Assembly: GCA_008921705.1 (NCBI GenBank)
Contig: VFFE01007669.1
Coordinates: 7,475,336-7,539,335 of the forward strand
Direction: 5' to 3'
Length of the DNA: 64,000 bases
DNA from: Burhinus oedicnemus
Lineage: Eukaryota; Chordata; Aves; Charadriiformes; Burhinidae
Shown here: in pieces, positions 1-13,735 of the stretch
Numbering within the stretch: the stretch's first letter is position 1
How the letters are laid out: each line of letters begins with the position of its first letter
Made by a program: the position numbers and the translations under genes
The notes under the pieces: generated by a model
What the model saw: the letters and a program-made list of their open reading frames with translations, nothing else
What the model was told of the DNA's origin: nothing
Database searches by the model: none

Positions 1-3000
1 AGGGAGGTATAATGGTTTCAGACACGTTAGTCAAGCAGTCAGAGGAAAATCCTTTCTCTCCTCATTCCAAAATAAAAATAACATTAAAAAATCACCTAGC
101 AAGAACAATTAAAATATGTGAGATCTTGCAAATATATTCCTATTTTTTCCCTCTGCCCATGCCCACCTCACCTTTCTGGTCTTGTAATTACAGTAGGAGC
201 GCTTTGAAGTAGGAACTGCTTTAAAGGTTTCACTTTGTGGTGCTTAAAACACAAAAATACTGTCTGTGCCTCCAGCCCATGGCCGTGCCCACATCTGAAC
301 TTCCAGGGTGGATCGCCATTAGGCTGAAGTCCCAGTGTCATTTAACCGGGCAGGTCTGTAATGCCAGCGCCGCTGCCCCCAGCACACCGGAGGTACAGCC
401 CTGCCGCACTGCCAGCCCCGCTGCGTCGGGGCAGGTTGCTGCCTGCCTCCCCGGTGCAGCTGCAGGGCCGATGGGGAGGTCTGGGGTAAACCTCATGGCC
501 AGAAATTAATGAAGGGCAGGGAGCCACAGCGTGTTTGCAGCTCTGGCGTGCCCGATGCTGCGGCCAGCGCAGCAGGATCACAGCCTACCTCATCCCCAGC
601 CGCCTCGTAGCCCCGGCACTGAAGAAGCTTGTAATAAAATGTGGAAAGTGGTATTATAGCTGCAAAATATCTTCCTCCTTTAGCAAAGCACAGACCTTCC
701 CACCAACATCCCTAACATGCAGCCCTGGCCCCCTCCCCTGTCCCCAAGGTGCACATCAGCTTCCAGCTCCTGGAGGGAACCGAGCAGAGGGGATCAAGAT
801 GGGGATACAAGGGCAACGGGCAATGCACGCCCTGTGCTCCTTCACCAGCTGGGACTCACCAGCCCAGGCTGGGGAGGCTTTCCGCCCACCTGTCCTCCCA
901 CCACTGCCTCCCTTGGGCACCAGGTGAGGATGGGGAGGGAAGCGGCCCTTGGCCCCGCTCTCCCGGCATCTCTGCTGAGATGGTGCTTTCGCCTGGTGAG
1001 CACGATGATGGGCGGGTTTCCCCACACCTCTGCAAAAGTTGTTTTTGCAAAGGCTGCTTTTCTTAGCCCGGCATTTAAAAGCAGAAGTTATCAGGGCATA
1101 AATCATCCTGTGACTTGTTGCGAAGCCTGTGAGAGGAGATAAAGGCAAGACAGTTTGACAAACCGTTGGGAGAGGGAGGAGGAGGGAGAGGGCAAGAGGG
1201 GAGCGCGAAGGAAGAAGCCACAGCACCGACCCTCCTCGGATTATGTCACAGGTCAGCCAAAAGGATGCAAATAAGATTGAGAAGCTGTTTCTAAACTTTC
1301 TGAGGCTGGCCACGACTACACGTACCCGCTACAGAGCTGGGGGTAATAAATATCGCACTCACAGAGAGCATTACATCACATAAAGGGAAAAGCCAGCAGA
1401 TGAACTCACACCATAAAAACTTGACTTGGTATCTAGCCAAGCCCAAGCAGACAACCCCGTTATTACAGAGTTGACAGAGCTCTGTACATTGCTGCAGCTT
1501 CACCCTTCCACTTCCCACCACCTCCTCCAGCACTGACAACCCTCCTCCGCTCCCACTCTGTGCTCCCACAGCCCTGCCAGCAGCCATCCCAGGCACCCAT
1601 AGCCAACCACGCGGTGCAAAACAGCAACCCAAACATCTGGCAAATTTTAAAAATATGCTACTCTCTTTCCAGTATACTTTCCTCACAGCAGCTCCAGTTT
1701 GTTTTTCTAATTTTCCTAGTGAAGTTATTGACCATTAAGGGCTCTGAGTGACAGACTGAAATTTATAGGTACAGTGGGTCTGATTCTCATTTAGATTAAG
1801 GCTCTCTCACATCTTTTGGGAAGCACTGAGTCTTGAAGTGGGTCTTAATTTCGCTTAGGACACTAAAAATGCTTTTCACAGCAAAAGGAGAGTTGAATGT
1901 TAAGTTCGTGTCTGGTGTCTCTCCACCGAGTTTCCCAATAGGCAGTACAGGTGATGCTGGGGGATATTGTGACAGGGAAAACTGGAGTGTGACTCAGATC
2001 CCAGCACCCTCAGCCCCACTTTCCAGGGCCTTGGTAAGGATAAGAGGCACAGCAGCCCTTCCTGCTACCTGGCCCACCAGCCCAGCAAGGTTACAGCCAG
2101 CAAACCTTGGCCCCCCCGCATGGCTGCAGGCACTGCAGCCCTCAGCCTGGTTCAGCCTTGACATCTTACAGTGCTGTGACATGGCTTTCTCCAGGGGTCT
2201 TCTGAGCGCAGATGAAATATTGGGATCAAGATGAGCCAAACTGGCCTGCTGGGGCCTTTTCTCTCTAATATCTTCATTCTGTCAAAATTATACTTGATCG
2301 TGTTTCGTTATTGTTGTTTCTAACTTTCACCTCTGCCTCAGCAATTCCATCTGGTAGGTCATATTCCTTTCTCTGATTGCTTTTTGGATAAAAACATGCT
2401 CACTGGGGCCTGCTTGGAATTAGTTTTTCTTTTTATTTCCACTAGATGCTCGGCTCAGCCCCATAGTTTCCCTGACTTAACACAGACAGGGTCAACCCAC
2501 CTTTGCCTTCCCAGCACATGCATTCAAGTATTGATTCCCATGTGCTACAATAACCCCATTACATTTTTAACAATCTCCAAGGGGGAATCATTTACAGGGA
2601 CTTGAACTGAAAAGTGCAAGTTTTGTATCATACTCTTGCATGTGCACTTGTGCAGATATTAAATCAGCAATGATAGGAGAAAAAAAAAATACTGTCTTGG
2701 CTACGTCCCCAGGACATTCTTTGAAGACTGATGATGTACATCTGCCTTAACTGTTTGGGTCTGAAATAATTAAAGACCACTCTTCTTTCCCTCCCATTAA
2801 TTTCATTAAGTACCTGGAAACACTTTTTTATTTAGAATTTTATGTCTGCCTTGTAAGAACACCATCCCAAATAACGTCATTTCCACCTCCTGTACTTATA
2901 GCAGCTTGACCACTAAGGTGTAATGAGTGGCTGAAACTGCCTACTGCACAGTTGTCATTTACACCCACTGGTGCTCTGTTATGTTACAGCAGGGCAGAAC

Positions 3001-6000
3001 AAAAAGATTTCCCATCTGTAAAAGACTGCAAAAAATCCTCTTTTTAAGGTTACACCTCCGGCTTGCTCTGCGTATGATAGCAATATTCAAAGGTCTGGAG
3101 GCATTCCAGAGTGTGTATGGGCAGGGCTGCGATGCAAACCCTCCTCTGGTCACAAAGATGACAGACTGGCTCAAGGAAAGGAGGATTTGGGTAACCAACC
3201 AGTTAACCAACCGACCAGTTGATGGGTAAACTACAGATGCTAGTCCTAGTACACTTTTTAGAGCTCTTAAGAAGGCAGGGGAAAACAAAACAAAGCAGGA
3301 AGTGTTTTAAAGATGTTTTTAGCTAGCTAGCTGGTGTGTGGCAACCACATGTCATGGTGGCAGGCCCCAGGGAGCCAAAACTGGCACCCACACGAAAGAG
3401 GGACCAACAGCTAGTGGGACCTGCGCGGCTCCGCATCTCTCCCTGCGCGAGCTGAGGCCGAGAAATGCACTGGCAAAGTCGGCAGTAGGCTTGGACCTGA
3501 GCACAGGAGAAGAACTATTCTTGTGATCTTAAAAAGACTCCTTTTCTGGTAGGAAACCTGAGAAAAGATTGGTCTCCCTCTGATCTCTTGTTCTTCTCAC
3601 CTTGCATTTCTTTCCTCCTTCCTTATTCTTCTCTTCCCTGGATATTCCTATAGATATCACAGGGTAAAAGGACTGTTTCTCACCTTGGTCACAAAGGCTG
3701 GGAAGGAAGGCTGAATCTCAAATAAAGACGCTGGCTTAGGGAAATAACAGTACACCCCTTCAAACATTTAAAACCTCCTATTCTAACTGAAAAATATTAC
3801 CTCTTCCCCAGACAGGACGCCAGGTAAATGTAGATTTTTTTTCCAAACAATAACCTGAAATATAGCAATCCCCAACCCATTTTTTATTTTGCCCAGCTTC
3901 TGTTTCCTTGCTTGTACATGTCAATATTTACAAGCTCTACCACTTCTTGGATTATTTATTTTCCCTGGTCTATTTCACTCAGTGAAAAATCTCTCCAGCT
4001 CAGGACTTGACAGTTTGTTGCTGATATCCATCTTTATTAACTTCACCACGGCAAAAAACCAACAACAACAACATATAGTCATAAAAAAATAAACTCAGGA
4101 TGATGCTTAAATCTGGTGGGGGAAAAAATTCTCCAAAAATAGTCAGTGGTTTTCAGCGACATAGATTTTGCATGGATGTCACTGAAAGGCACTTGTCCCT
4201 CTACTTCATTAGCAGTCAGTAAATTCACTGACAATCACCAAGAGAGCTGCTGTCACCACACCTGAGGCGATGGCGGGGAGGGTCACTCTTCTCTCCTCGC
4301 CTTCCTGCGCCGCACTTCTGTCTGCTTAGGGGCAGGACCGAAAGGGCTCAGAGCTGCCAGGTTCCCTCTCGTCACCCCCAGTGAGCTCTGACGTGAGGGA
4401 GTCTGACAGACAGCGACAATCTTTCCGGATCACTTTTAAATTTGGCCTTTGAAAGACAACGAACCACACACTTTTAAAATGTTCCCTGTAACGTATAACA
4501 CAGGATGATGAAAAAGTTTTCTCCTTCTTTGTTAGATAGACCAGGGCTGTGGCACACCTCCATTTTGCAGCTCACCACCACCACCAAAGGGCACATCAAG
4601 ATAATGTGAACTTCCTCAAGATGTTTCAGAACTTCTCAGATGGAAATTGTTGCTCTCTAAGCAGAGCTGCCAGAACAACAGGCTGTGCCAGTGAGTCTCA
4701 TCCTTTTCAGCGCAACATCCACCGGCTTGGCTCATGTGGAGGATTTGTCGGAGCCTCGCTGCCTTTGCACCAAAATGAATCAGAGCCCACCTCTGTGTTA
4801 CATCCGCTGCTCAAAATGTGGGGGCAGAGACATCTTTAATCAATCTGGCTAGATTGAGCCCATCCCTTCACATTTTCCCTGTCCTGTGTTTTCAGAGTCA
4901 GAGCATCAGCAAGACAGTCTGGCATGCACAGAGCCCTTTAGGCTGGCTCTTTTCATCTCTCTGTCCAGACTCTACAGAGTAATCTAAAAATAAACAAAGC
5001 CTCTAGCCCTGATAGTGGCAAAGATAACCTTCCCACTGTGAACCACCTCCCAGCCTCACAGGGGTGGGTGGGCAGACAGAGAAGTTAGGGGAGGTGGTGG
5101 GGAGCTAGTTTCGGTGTATGAACACCCGCTCTCACAACCATCTCAAGACCTGGTCAGTCACACTGCAGCAACCAGCCAAGCCCGTAGTGCCACCAAACAC
5201 TGCGCATCATGAAAGAGTGGCTTCAAACCGTCCAGCTGCCTTGATATGAACAGAGCTCAAAGACTTGTCTAACCCTAATAGGAGAGATCCCCGGATTGAC
5301 AGCAAGCCGGGATGCTGTAAAATGTTCACAGGAACGGCACAGCAGTTCTCTCCTGAGGTTTGCTAACACAGGTCAGCCTCAGCATTGTGAAAACAAGTGC
5401 TTGTTTCTAAGTGTGGGCACACCTGAGAAAGGGTTCGATTAAACCAGCTGGCATCACCTGAAGCCTTAGCCAGGCTGTGGCCCTACTGAACAGATGGAAG
5501 AGCTGGCACCAGTGGCTGCTTGCAAACCATCTCATCGGACGCTACTTCTGCTACCGTTAGCTTTTAGAGAACAGCGCTCTTTCGTATTTTCTCTCTCTCC
5601 CGCTTGTACCTACGCTTATTTAAAAGCAGCCATGTGCCTGGATAGAAAAAACTTTTCTGTGAGCTCCTATATTATTCCTTCTCGGCAGCACTGTCTGCCC
5701 TGGGAGGGACAGAAAGCCAAAGGCCCTGGCTTGCACCCCAGCAGCATGGGCTCACGCAGGCTGACAGGTCATAGCACAATGTATATGTTTCCAGTTTGGC
5801 AGACACTCGCTCCAAAGGGGTTTCCAAATTTCCTCTCTAGCCTCCTGTGACAGCCTTGGATTAATTTTGTCTGGAACAGAAGATTTATTGCCTTTGAGTC
5901 ATTGTGGTTCACTTATCTGCTCTACATCTTGAACCCAAAGTTCAGGTGGCATTTAGATATCACCCTTCTTATCAGTTCACTGTGGGAATACCCTGGCAAG

Positions 6001-6839
6001 ACCCTATTTCTTCCCGCTGGCTGCCCATCGCCTCTTATCCTTCTGACTTTCTCTTTCAGCTGCAGCAATCCTACCAGGGAGCCCTTTCGAAAGGATGACT
6101 GTGGTTGCATCGGCTGTAGGAGGTTAACGGTACGGGTGGTGAGATTCACAGCACTCTTGATGCTTCCTCTGAGCATTTCAGGCATGCTAAAGCCAAAATA
6201 TCGAAACAAGAACTTCCAAGTTTTTTAATGAGATCAGCTTCATACCCAGGGGCCTGACTCTGCCCTGGTGGCTTTAGCTCTGGTCTACAGCCAAAGTTTA
6301 GAGAAATCTGTTTTCCAGTTCCCATTTGGATGCAGCTGAAATCCCACCAGCATGGTCCATCCTGGGAGCAGGCTGCGTCTCCGCGCCCTGGGACCTGGCA
6401 CCAGCCCAGATGGCAGGAACGCTGTGAGAGAGGCCGCTCTTGCGCGGTTCTCATCCCTTTGGGCAGAAGTTAGTTCGCGGGATTTGGCATCTTCGGACCC
6501 AAGCCTAGGCAATTCAACTCAAACTTAAATCTGTTGCCTAAATCCAATTTGGATCTAATTGTAAATGGCTCTGGACAGCCCTGGAGAGCGTGGGAGATTT
6601 TATCCTTTCTGCCCGAGAAAAGCTACTCTAAAAGCTGGTTGTCAGGTAGCCCATATGTTTGTTTATTTGCCTGCTCACTTCCTCAGTCTCTTTCTGATTA
6701 ATTTCTTGATGGATAGTTACATCTGGCTTCAGTGACAGGTCCTTCCCACCAGCAGCACTGTTTGGGGACACCCGTAAGCTGCTTGGTGGGATGCGTGATT
6801 GTGGGAGGTGGAGGAAGGCAATGAACTAAAAATCTTCCG
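1..6839. other. Noncoding DNA, no gene seen
   Basis: No open frame here looks like an exon of a known family. The longest frames lie in the GC-rich part at about 350-1320, overlap on both strands and are rich in Pro, Ser, Gly and Arg, as expected from chance frames in GC-rich DNA. Positions 1165-1205 form a purine-rich G/A tract. The part after about 2240 is AT-richer. A possible old interspersed repeat lies at about 1770-1860 (see findings). Confidence 0.6.
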
Positions 6840-7115
6840 CCTTTGAGGCCGCTGAAGACGCTGTGGGGCTGCGGAGGAATTTTGTGCTGAGCTGGAGCTG
6901 GAAAGTGCCCCCACGCTTCAGCGCGGAGTCATCTCAGCGGCACGCAGCACGTAGAGGAAGGACTGGCTTTGAGTCAGAGCTGCGCAGAACGGAGCAGCTG
7001 TGTGCTTTACGGAGCGCTGTGTGTGCAAGCGTGAGTCTGCCTGAGGTCAGCGGTGCTCACAGCCACGCACGGTCACGTCACTCCCAAAAGCAGGGCACTC
7101 GCGGTGGCTGAGGAC
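6840..7115 (+). promoter_or_regulatory. CpG-rich patch with a strong 5' splice-donor motif
   Basis: By eye there are about 20 CpG dinucleotides in roughly 275 bp, far above the flanks, in a modestly GC-rich background. A near-consensus splice donor, AGC|GTGAGT, lies at 7028-7036 inside the patch, and a CRE-like TCACGTCA lies near 7073-7080. A CpG patch with a donor is the usual layout of a promoter plus first exon, here on the plus strand. No initiator, TATA box or acceptor exon was identified and no protein frame crosses it convincingly. It could also be a methylation-escaping remnant with no promoter function. Confidence 0.35.
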
Positions 7116-9300
7116 GCAATGAGTTGTGGTAATTTATTATTTTAAATGAAGGGTTTATTTCCGGAGCTCAGTGTTTTATTTCCCATCCTTTATGACTCAT
7201 TAAGTCAGGTGAGCCACCTCTATTATTTACTTATACTTTTATATTTCAAGGGCAGGTCCTAAATTGATATTTGTATCAGCTGGGCACCTTTTGAAGCCAA
7301 GCTCTCCCATTTATCTGCCTGCTTAGCTAGGGATTTATCTTGCATTCATACCCATGCTATACGAGTGCCTGCTTAACAGTCACTTAGAGCAGCAGCTTTT
7401 GGACAATTTGCTTCACAACCAGCATCTAGCTCCTGTGTTCTGTGCTTGTCAATAACTATCAGTGCACTAACAGAAAAGAAAATCGCTTCCACGCATCTCG
7501 GTTAGCGTTTTTGTTTGAAAACACAACAGGAAAAGAAAAAAATCATAAGAAACTTGTGAAGCTCAGGGATTGGAAATGTTGCTATGTGGCAAAAAGAGGC
7601 ATTACCCATGCACAGAAGGGCTGAGAGAACAGAGAAAACTACAGATAAACATTTTTTTTAAAATATAAGACGATGACAAAATGATGACCAAAAAAGACCC
7701 GCTAACCCCTATTTCAACTTTCACATGTCTTTTCCATTTGAGAGGAAAGAGGGGGTTTCAGAGATGATATCCCCCGCCCCCCTCCAAAAGCACTTAATCA
7801 GAGATTTACAAACCAGTAAATCAAAGGAGACTGTGAAATTCCAGCCAGAGAAGCGAACAGCGAGATTAAGTGGATTAGTCTACTGTACAGGAATCCAAGG
7901 AATGCAGCCTGCATGTGCTTTTGTTGTGGATTACTCAGCAGCAACATTATGGTTTTACATCTCCCAGAAACATATGGGCATGTGCACTTGTGCAAACCAA
8001 CAAGAAATAGCAGTCCCTAACATGCCGCTTCGCTGAACCGGCTGTGCTGATTTCAGCAGATACAGCGTTTTCCAGGGAGAGAAGGAGAACGTCTGAACAT
8101 TTTGCTGTATCGGTTGAAAATCAAGCGGCAAACAAGCTACTCATATCAGAAACAGCATCCATTTAGTTCACAGGCAAAGACATCTCCCTTTAACCATTAA
8201 CCATCCACCTGTTAACGATCCAACAAAATCCCTCAAGTTCAGACCCTGCAAAACTTTACGGAAGTCGGGTCCTCATCGAAACTTAGTGAGCCAGACTGAT
8301 AACGGCTCTGGGGTGCAAAATCATACATGACTTCGTAGCCTGCACAGCCTGTGGAACGGGGGTAGGTGGAAACACAGGGAAGAAGCAGTAAGTGATGGAA
8401 AAACGAACAAACTATTACTAGTCAGAGTTAACAGTTTGTATTAGCAGTCAGTAATAAATAATTAATATAGCCCTAGGAGATATAAAGCCACTGACATGGT
8501 ATCTTGCGTTTGGCTCTAAATGGAACTCAAGATAACCTACTTTGAACAGTAATGTGTTCACAGTATGTGGGAATTAACTGCTCAATGTAATAAGTACTAT
8601 TGAATTTCCAATCTCTGTACAGATAAAGGGCAACTGCCACCAAAAAACACAGTAATAACAGTAACCAAATGATAAAAAAGCAAACAAACCTGCTTTTCAT
8701 TACATCCTTAAAATGTTATAGGTTAAAATAATCTTAAAAGGGCTTAAAAAACAGCAATTAAATCTTTCCATTTCTGTTTTCCAAGACTGCAGCTGAGAAA
8801 ACGAAAGAGGCCTAAGTGCCATACCGTGCTAGCCTTGCTAATAACTCTCTGTGAAAAATCTCATTAATTCAGTCTGGCTCTTCAGATCAGCCGCTAAGAC
8901 CTTGTATTGTCAGTCATCCTCTGGCCTTTTCAGGATTTCCATAGCCTAACTAGCAGAGTCTCCATGGAAACCATGCAGTCATGCTTTGCACATCCCCAGA
9001 ACTTTTTGTTCCTGACAAAGCTTGAAAAATCACATGCAGCATGGAGAGTTTAACACAGTGAACTAAACCCTGACCCACACTTATAAATGATAAACCCCAG
9101 CATACCAGCTTTATTATAAATGATTTCCTTACAAGATACTTAGCCAAGCCGGCAAAATGCTGAACCAGACAACATAGGAGGAACGCAGCTCTGGAGAGAG
9201 GAAACAAACAAACCGAAGTGAAACACAAGAGTTTCGTGCTAGTTCTGCCCCCTTTGAAAGCACTGGAAGCACATAGATACAGAAACAAGCAGAGAGCAGG
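7116..9300. other. AT-rich noncoding DNA
   Basis: Mostly AT-rich sequence with scattered short A runs and no convincing open frame, RNA gene or recognisable repeat. The part from about 8400 to 8760 has the mixed AT/homeodomain-site texture seen in conserved noncoding DNA, but conservation cannot be judged from one sequence. Confidence 0.5.
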
Positions 9301-9389
9301 AGGAGTGCTTTGAAGTTGCCTTTCCCCGAAAATGGCATACCCGCAGGCCTCCGAAGAGGAGTCAGCTCTCTCGTGACTGTGCGTCACGA

Positions 9390-12300
9390 TGGTGCTGATT
9401 CACTTGTTGGGCTGTGCAGCCTGGCCAGAAGACGCGGCAGGAGCCAGGTCTCCAGCCCCGTGGCTGCATGGTGCCTCCAAGACCCTGCCTGCACCTGGGA
9501 TAGTCCTGGCCAAAAACCACCCGCCCCTCCAGCCCAGGAGCAGGTATTTGGGTCGATACAGCAAAACCAGTATCAAAGGTGGCAGCGGCACTGCCCTTGA
9601 AATGAGATTCTCCAGCTTGCAACTTGGAATCGGCAGGCTTGGAGTGTGCACATGTGTCTGATGGAGGGTAAGAGGTGGGCGACCCACTCAACAGCCTGGC
9701 TGCCTTCACCTCAAGACTGAACGCTCCCCACTGGGCTCTGCAGGATGACCGGGGCAGTGGTTATGCTGACCCTCCTTGTCCCTGCTGATGCTTGGAGGGA
9801 GTACTCACACCAGCAGTATCACTACCCAATATAAAGTATTGATTATAGCCAGCATGGCATGGACGAGCAGCCAGTCACTGCCCTCAGAAACGAGTCTATG
9901 GAAAGCCCCAATGCGTGGCCAGCACCTGGCTGCCACTTGTTCACTGGCACAGCAAGAGCCCTACGGCATTTTATCTCTCTCCTCTGAAGCCATGCTGCCA
10001 GTCCATGCTCGAGGAAGCAGTTTTACCAAGATGCTCTACATAGGAAGACCAGCAAAAGTCAGAAGGGTCATCTGCGGAGAAGGAGTCACTGCAGGCCAAA
10101 CTTGCTTTGCTGCAGTAAATTCTCAGTGCTGGTGCAGATGAGCAACCACCCGCTCAGCGCAGCGTCTGGGTTTGTGAGAAAAGAAGTGACTCATAGCTGA
10201 GGGTCATGCTGTAATCTGGGAGGACTGCCAGGGGAGGGAGAGAGCCACACTCAGCCTGATTCGTGGTGAGCTCACTCCTTACGTGGGGCGGAAGATGCAA
10301 TCCACCGCAAGAGGATCAGAGAGCCCCGAGTGGGCTGAACCAGTCATTTGGGAGCTGGCAGCCGCACACTTCCACCCCTGAGTTGCAAATAATGAGTTTA
10401 GGATTAGGAAGTCAGCCTCACACGGGACGGCTCAGGAGGTGTTTGGCACATGCAGTCCCTCCCCAGTGGGATGCAGGAGGTCAGAGCAGGCTTTGTTTCC
10501 ATGGGGTTCTCCTGGTGCATCACCACAACGGATGGAAAACATTTCCCCACCTTCTCCTCCCCCAGTGAGGAGTGGTGCATAATCAGCAGGAAGCCTTGTA
10601 TCTCTGGGGCCTTTCAAAGGATAACCACAGGCATTGGAGCCAGCACGGTGTGGGACACGCAGGCCTGATAGATGTTGCCAGAGCTGGCCGGGACCCTCTG
10701 GGGCTGGCCCTGTACAAGCTAGCAGAATTATCTTGCCACTACTGTTCTTCGGTGAGCGGCATATGCTGATGCTCTCTCTCAAAGCCATTCACCACCAATG
10801 CCAACCATCTGCTTCACTCACCACCCAAGCAGCTGCCAGTTGGCTGCGGAATGTGGAAGCAGCTAGGCTACCTGAATGGTGGAAACCACAGGTCTTCACC
10901 CTCAGCTGGATGTCCAGCCCCTTTTCCCTGGTGAAGACCTTGCTATGTCCTGCACACTATTTGCAAGGCCAAAGGAAGCAGATGGTGTGGGGCTGGAGCA
11001 GGAGCCCAAGCAGAATGACAGCCACCTCTTGCAGCAGCTTCAGTTTATTCACTTGCCTATGAGGACTGAGAGGACCAAACCCCAAGAGACATCCCTGGGA
11101 GATGATTTCATGCAAAAACCTTGATTGCTGCTTGCTGTGCTGTGAAATGGTACATGTGTTGGATTAAAAGCAATAAAACCTCTTCTTCGCATCTCTTGCT
11201 CTGATCTCTTACTTTCTTCAGCTTTGCCTCTCTTGCAACCAGGGCCAAGGGCCTCTGGCAGCCCAGGAGCCATGGCAGCCTGAAGCACTGCCTTGAAGGC
11301 CCCAGAAATTATAACAACTGCTTACCTGCTGAATACAGTGTGAAATACAGCGCCCCCCAACCCCACCCCGAAAGGGAAGAATTATTAAAATACAACAAGA
11401 TGACCACATGTGCCACTTCAAAACTCAGGAAGGGGTGGAGACGGGTAGAGAGCAGCATCTGTTGCTATAATCATCAAGGTGAAGCAGGTCCCTCTGAGTG
11501 CTGGCTCCTGTCCCTCCTCCTGCTCCACCCGGGTGTTGGTGCATCAATGAAGGTGACATCTAAGCTCACACATCTAAGCACCTCCTGACTACATTCTGTG
11601 GTGGCCCCAGATGACTCCCAACCCAGGATGGAGCAAGCTCACACAGCCAAAGCTCTCTTCATCACATCAGCTTTTCCCAGTTCCTATGCTTTCTCTGCTA
11701 TATATTAGCCACCTTCTCTCTGCTGTAGTCCACCTCAAAGTGGAGTGAGACCCTCCTTCAGCAAAAATACCCAAAATGGGTTATTGTTTTCCCTTTCAGG
11801 CAGACAAACAACTTCCCTCTGCCATGGCACTGGCCCCTCTCCCCGTGCCTGGTCCAGAACAGTGATGGTGTTTTTGCCATGCAGGCTCCTGGGAGAGGGT
11901 GTTCCCCAGTTGAGTAGCTTCTTCTTTGCCATTAGCTCTGAGCAGAGTGGAGAAAAGCTACTTACAGGCAAAGGCAAGCTGTGCTGGCACAGTCTCTAAA
12001 GTCACAGCAGGAGGTGGATCAGCCAAGGCTGACAATCCTACTGCCTACTGCTGTGACTCTTCCCAGGCAACTCTTGCATGTGGCACTATGACACTCATCT
12101 GTGGCACATCAGGTCTGCAAAAGTACCTCCTAGCCCAAAATAGGGAGTCCAAGCCCACATGCCCTGGCCCCACTACTGCACAGTGTGTTTGGACAAACTG
12201 AGGTCCTGAATAAGAGCAACAGAATATGTTGGCTCAGCAGAGATTCCCACCACCCCTGTCGATATCTGGGGATGACAATTCATTGTCCCCACCTGCAGCT

Positions 12301-12600
12301 CAGTAACTCTAAAGCACTAACCAAGGTTCAATTGGTGATTATTGAAAGGACAAGGGAAAGCCTGCAAGCTCTAAGCTACTGCACAAAATTAGAGTAAGCA
12401 AGGACTACTCTTCTGCTTTGCTACTGCAACTGTATTTAGTTTCCTGAAACTGCAGCCATAAGGCTCTGGCTAAAATATGCTTCTCACCCTGGGACATGGC
12501 TGTAGAGCAATAGTCCTTTGCCTTGGTCAGAGCAAACAAGGCTGAGCACTGCAAGGAGACTTTGGTCCCCAAGAAGGGCTTCCTAGTCAGCGATGCTAGA
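9390..12600. other. GC-richer unassigned block
   Basis: This stretch is more GC-rich than its flanks and carries overlapping short frames on both strands, none recognisable. A plus-strand frame of 82 codons at 10876-11124 ends about 50 bp before an AATAAA poly(A) signal at 11172-11177, which is followed by a T-rich stretch. That could be the 3' end of a noncoding transcript or an LTR-like R region, but no upstream promoter, splice acceptor, primer-binding site or terminal repeat was found. The block might be a decayed retroelement that I cannot name. Confidence 0.3.
11172..11177 (+). promoter_or_regulatory. Possible poly(A) signal
   Basis: Canonical AATAAA within 'attaaaagcaataaaacc', followed within about 40 bp by a T-rich stretch. 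AATAAA is frequent by chance in AT-rich DNA; it is noted because it sits in an otherwise GC-rich block just after an open frame. Confidence 0.2.
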
Positions 12601-13597
12601 TCTGCTTTTCAAGAAAGTGACCATAACTTGACAGCATACCACAAAAAAAGATAAAAATCCTAGGAAGGAAACAGAGAAAGCACTGAATGTATCCAAGAGC
12701 TTGTTGCTCGCTTAGTCTCAGCTTGCCCCTGCGGACTGCTTTCATCGCTTCAGGGGACAGCGCCCACAAAAAGCCCCTGCCCGTCATCCTCGACCACTCG
12801 TTGTTGCTGGCAGTGGCAAAACGTGTCCAAGCAAAGGGGGTGTTCAGCTGCAGCATCTCCTTCCAGAAGGCACCTGCCTGCTGTCCTGGGGTGCAGGGGA
12901 ACTGCTGGCAGAGTGGAGCAGTCCCAGACTCATCACCACTGCTCTCTGCTTCCTTCTGAGACCATGCTCTGAACAGCCACAAATCCCACTGGTGTCTGGG
13001 CTGAGGCTTTTGCACAAAAATAAGATGATAGATCGCATCACTTCAGGCACTGCCAATCCAAACCTGCTGAATACAAGCCTTTTTCTATGAGGTCTTTTAT
13101 TTTCATGCAGGCCCAGTTTGGATTGTGATAGGCAGGGAAAGGGGAAAACCGTCACTTGCATCCTTGCTAAGCTCAGCAACAACACTAGGTTGTTAAAATT
13201 CCTAGGTATACAAGGCAAAAATCCATGTAGGATGCTCATAGGATTTGCTCTTTTGTGAAAAAAGACTGTTACAGGGACTTGAGCTTACATATAAAAAAGG
13301 AGACAGCACATGTTGGGCATCCAGGAACACAGATAATTCTTTCAATATACAGAAGAAAAAGGGAGGCAAGAATGGGCAGGTGGGATGACCACTGAGCTGA
13401 CTGTGGGAGGTCCATAGTGAAGGACAAGCAGAGACAAGAGAGTAGAGATTACACAAAGTCCAGATGAAAATTACCTCCTTCAGGATCTTTTCAACAAATT
13501 TAAACCAGGAACAAACATGACCCCTGGTTCAGCAATTTTTGTCATAGGGCTCCTGTGGTTTTGATCTAGCAGCAGATACCCTACAATCTTGCAGAAG
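12601..13597. other. Noncoding DNA, no feature seen
   Basis: Frames of up to 139 codons occur on the minus strand near 12596-13239, but they overlap each other in different frames, have no recognised domain and look like chance. No repeat was recognised. Confidence 0.5.
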
Positions 13598-13735
13598 CAC
13601 AGCCTGACACTCCCTGTAGATATGGGCAGGCTGTTTACCATTTCTCTGACTTCACTTTCTCCATCTTGACAACATTAATAGCAGACACTTTATCAAGTCT
13701 TTCATGAAAACTATTGGTAAAGCACTTGAAGAACA
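13598..13735 (+). mobile_element. MIR/CORE-SINE-like relic, sense
   Basis: The order of blocks follows the body and 3' part of the MIR-like SINEs of amniotes: a 'tgacactccctgt' block, then 'ctctgacttcactttctccatc' in place of the usual CTCAGTTTCCCCATC block, an A/T-rich middle, and 'ttggtaaagcacttgaaga' matching the GTAAAGCRCTTTGAAGA tail. No tRNA-like head is obvious. It is strongly diverged, and individual blocks are only about 65-80% like the remembered consensus. Confidence 0.45.

Noticed and set aside
756..1313. 185-codon minus-strand frame, the longest in the window
   Set aside because: Opposite-strand and other-frame openings of similar length overlap it, the composition is Ser/Pro/Arg/Leu-rich from GC-rich DNA, and no domain is recognisable.
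9390..12600. Endogenous retrovirus provirus
   Set aside because: No paired terminal repeats, primer-binding site, polypurine tract or reverse transcriptase motif could be found; only an isolated AATAAA.
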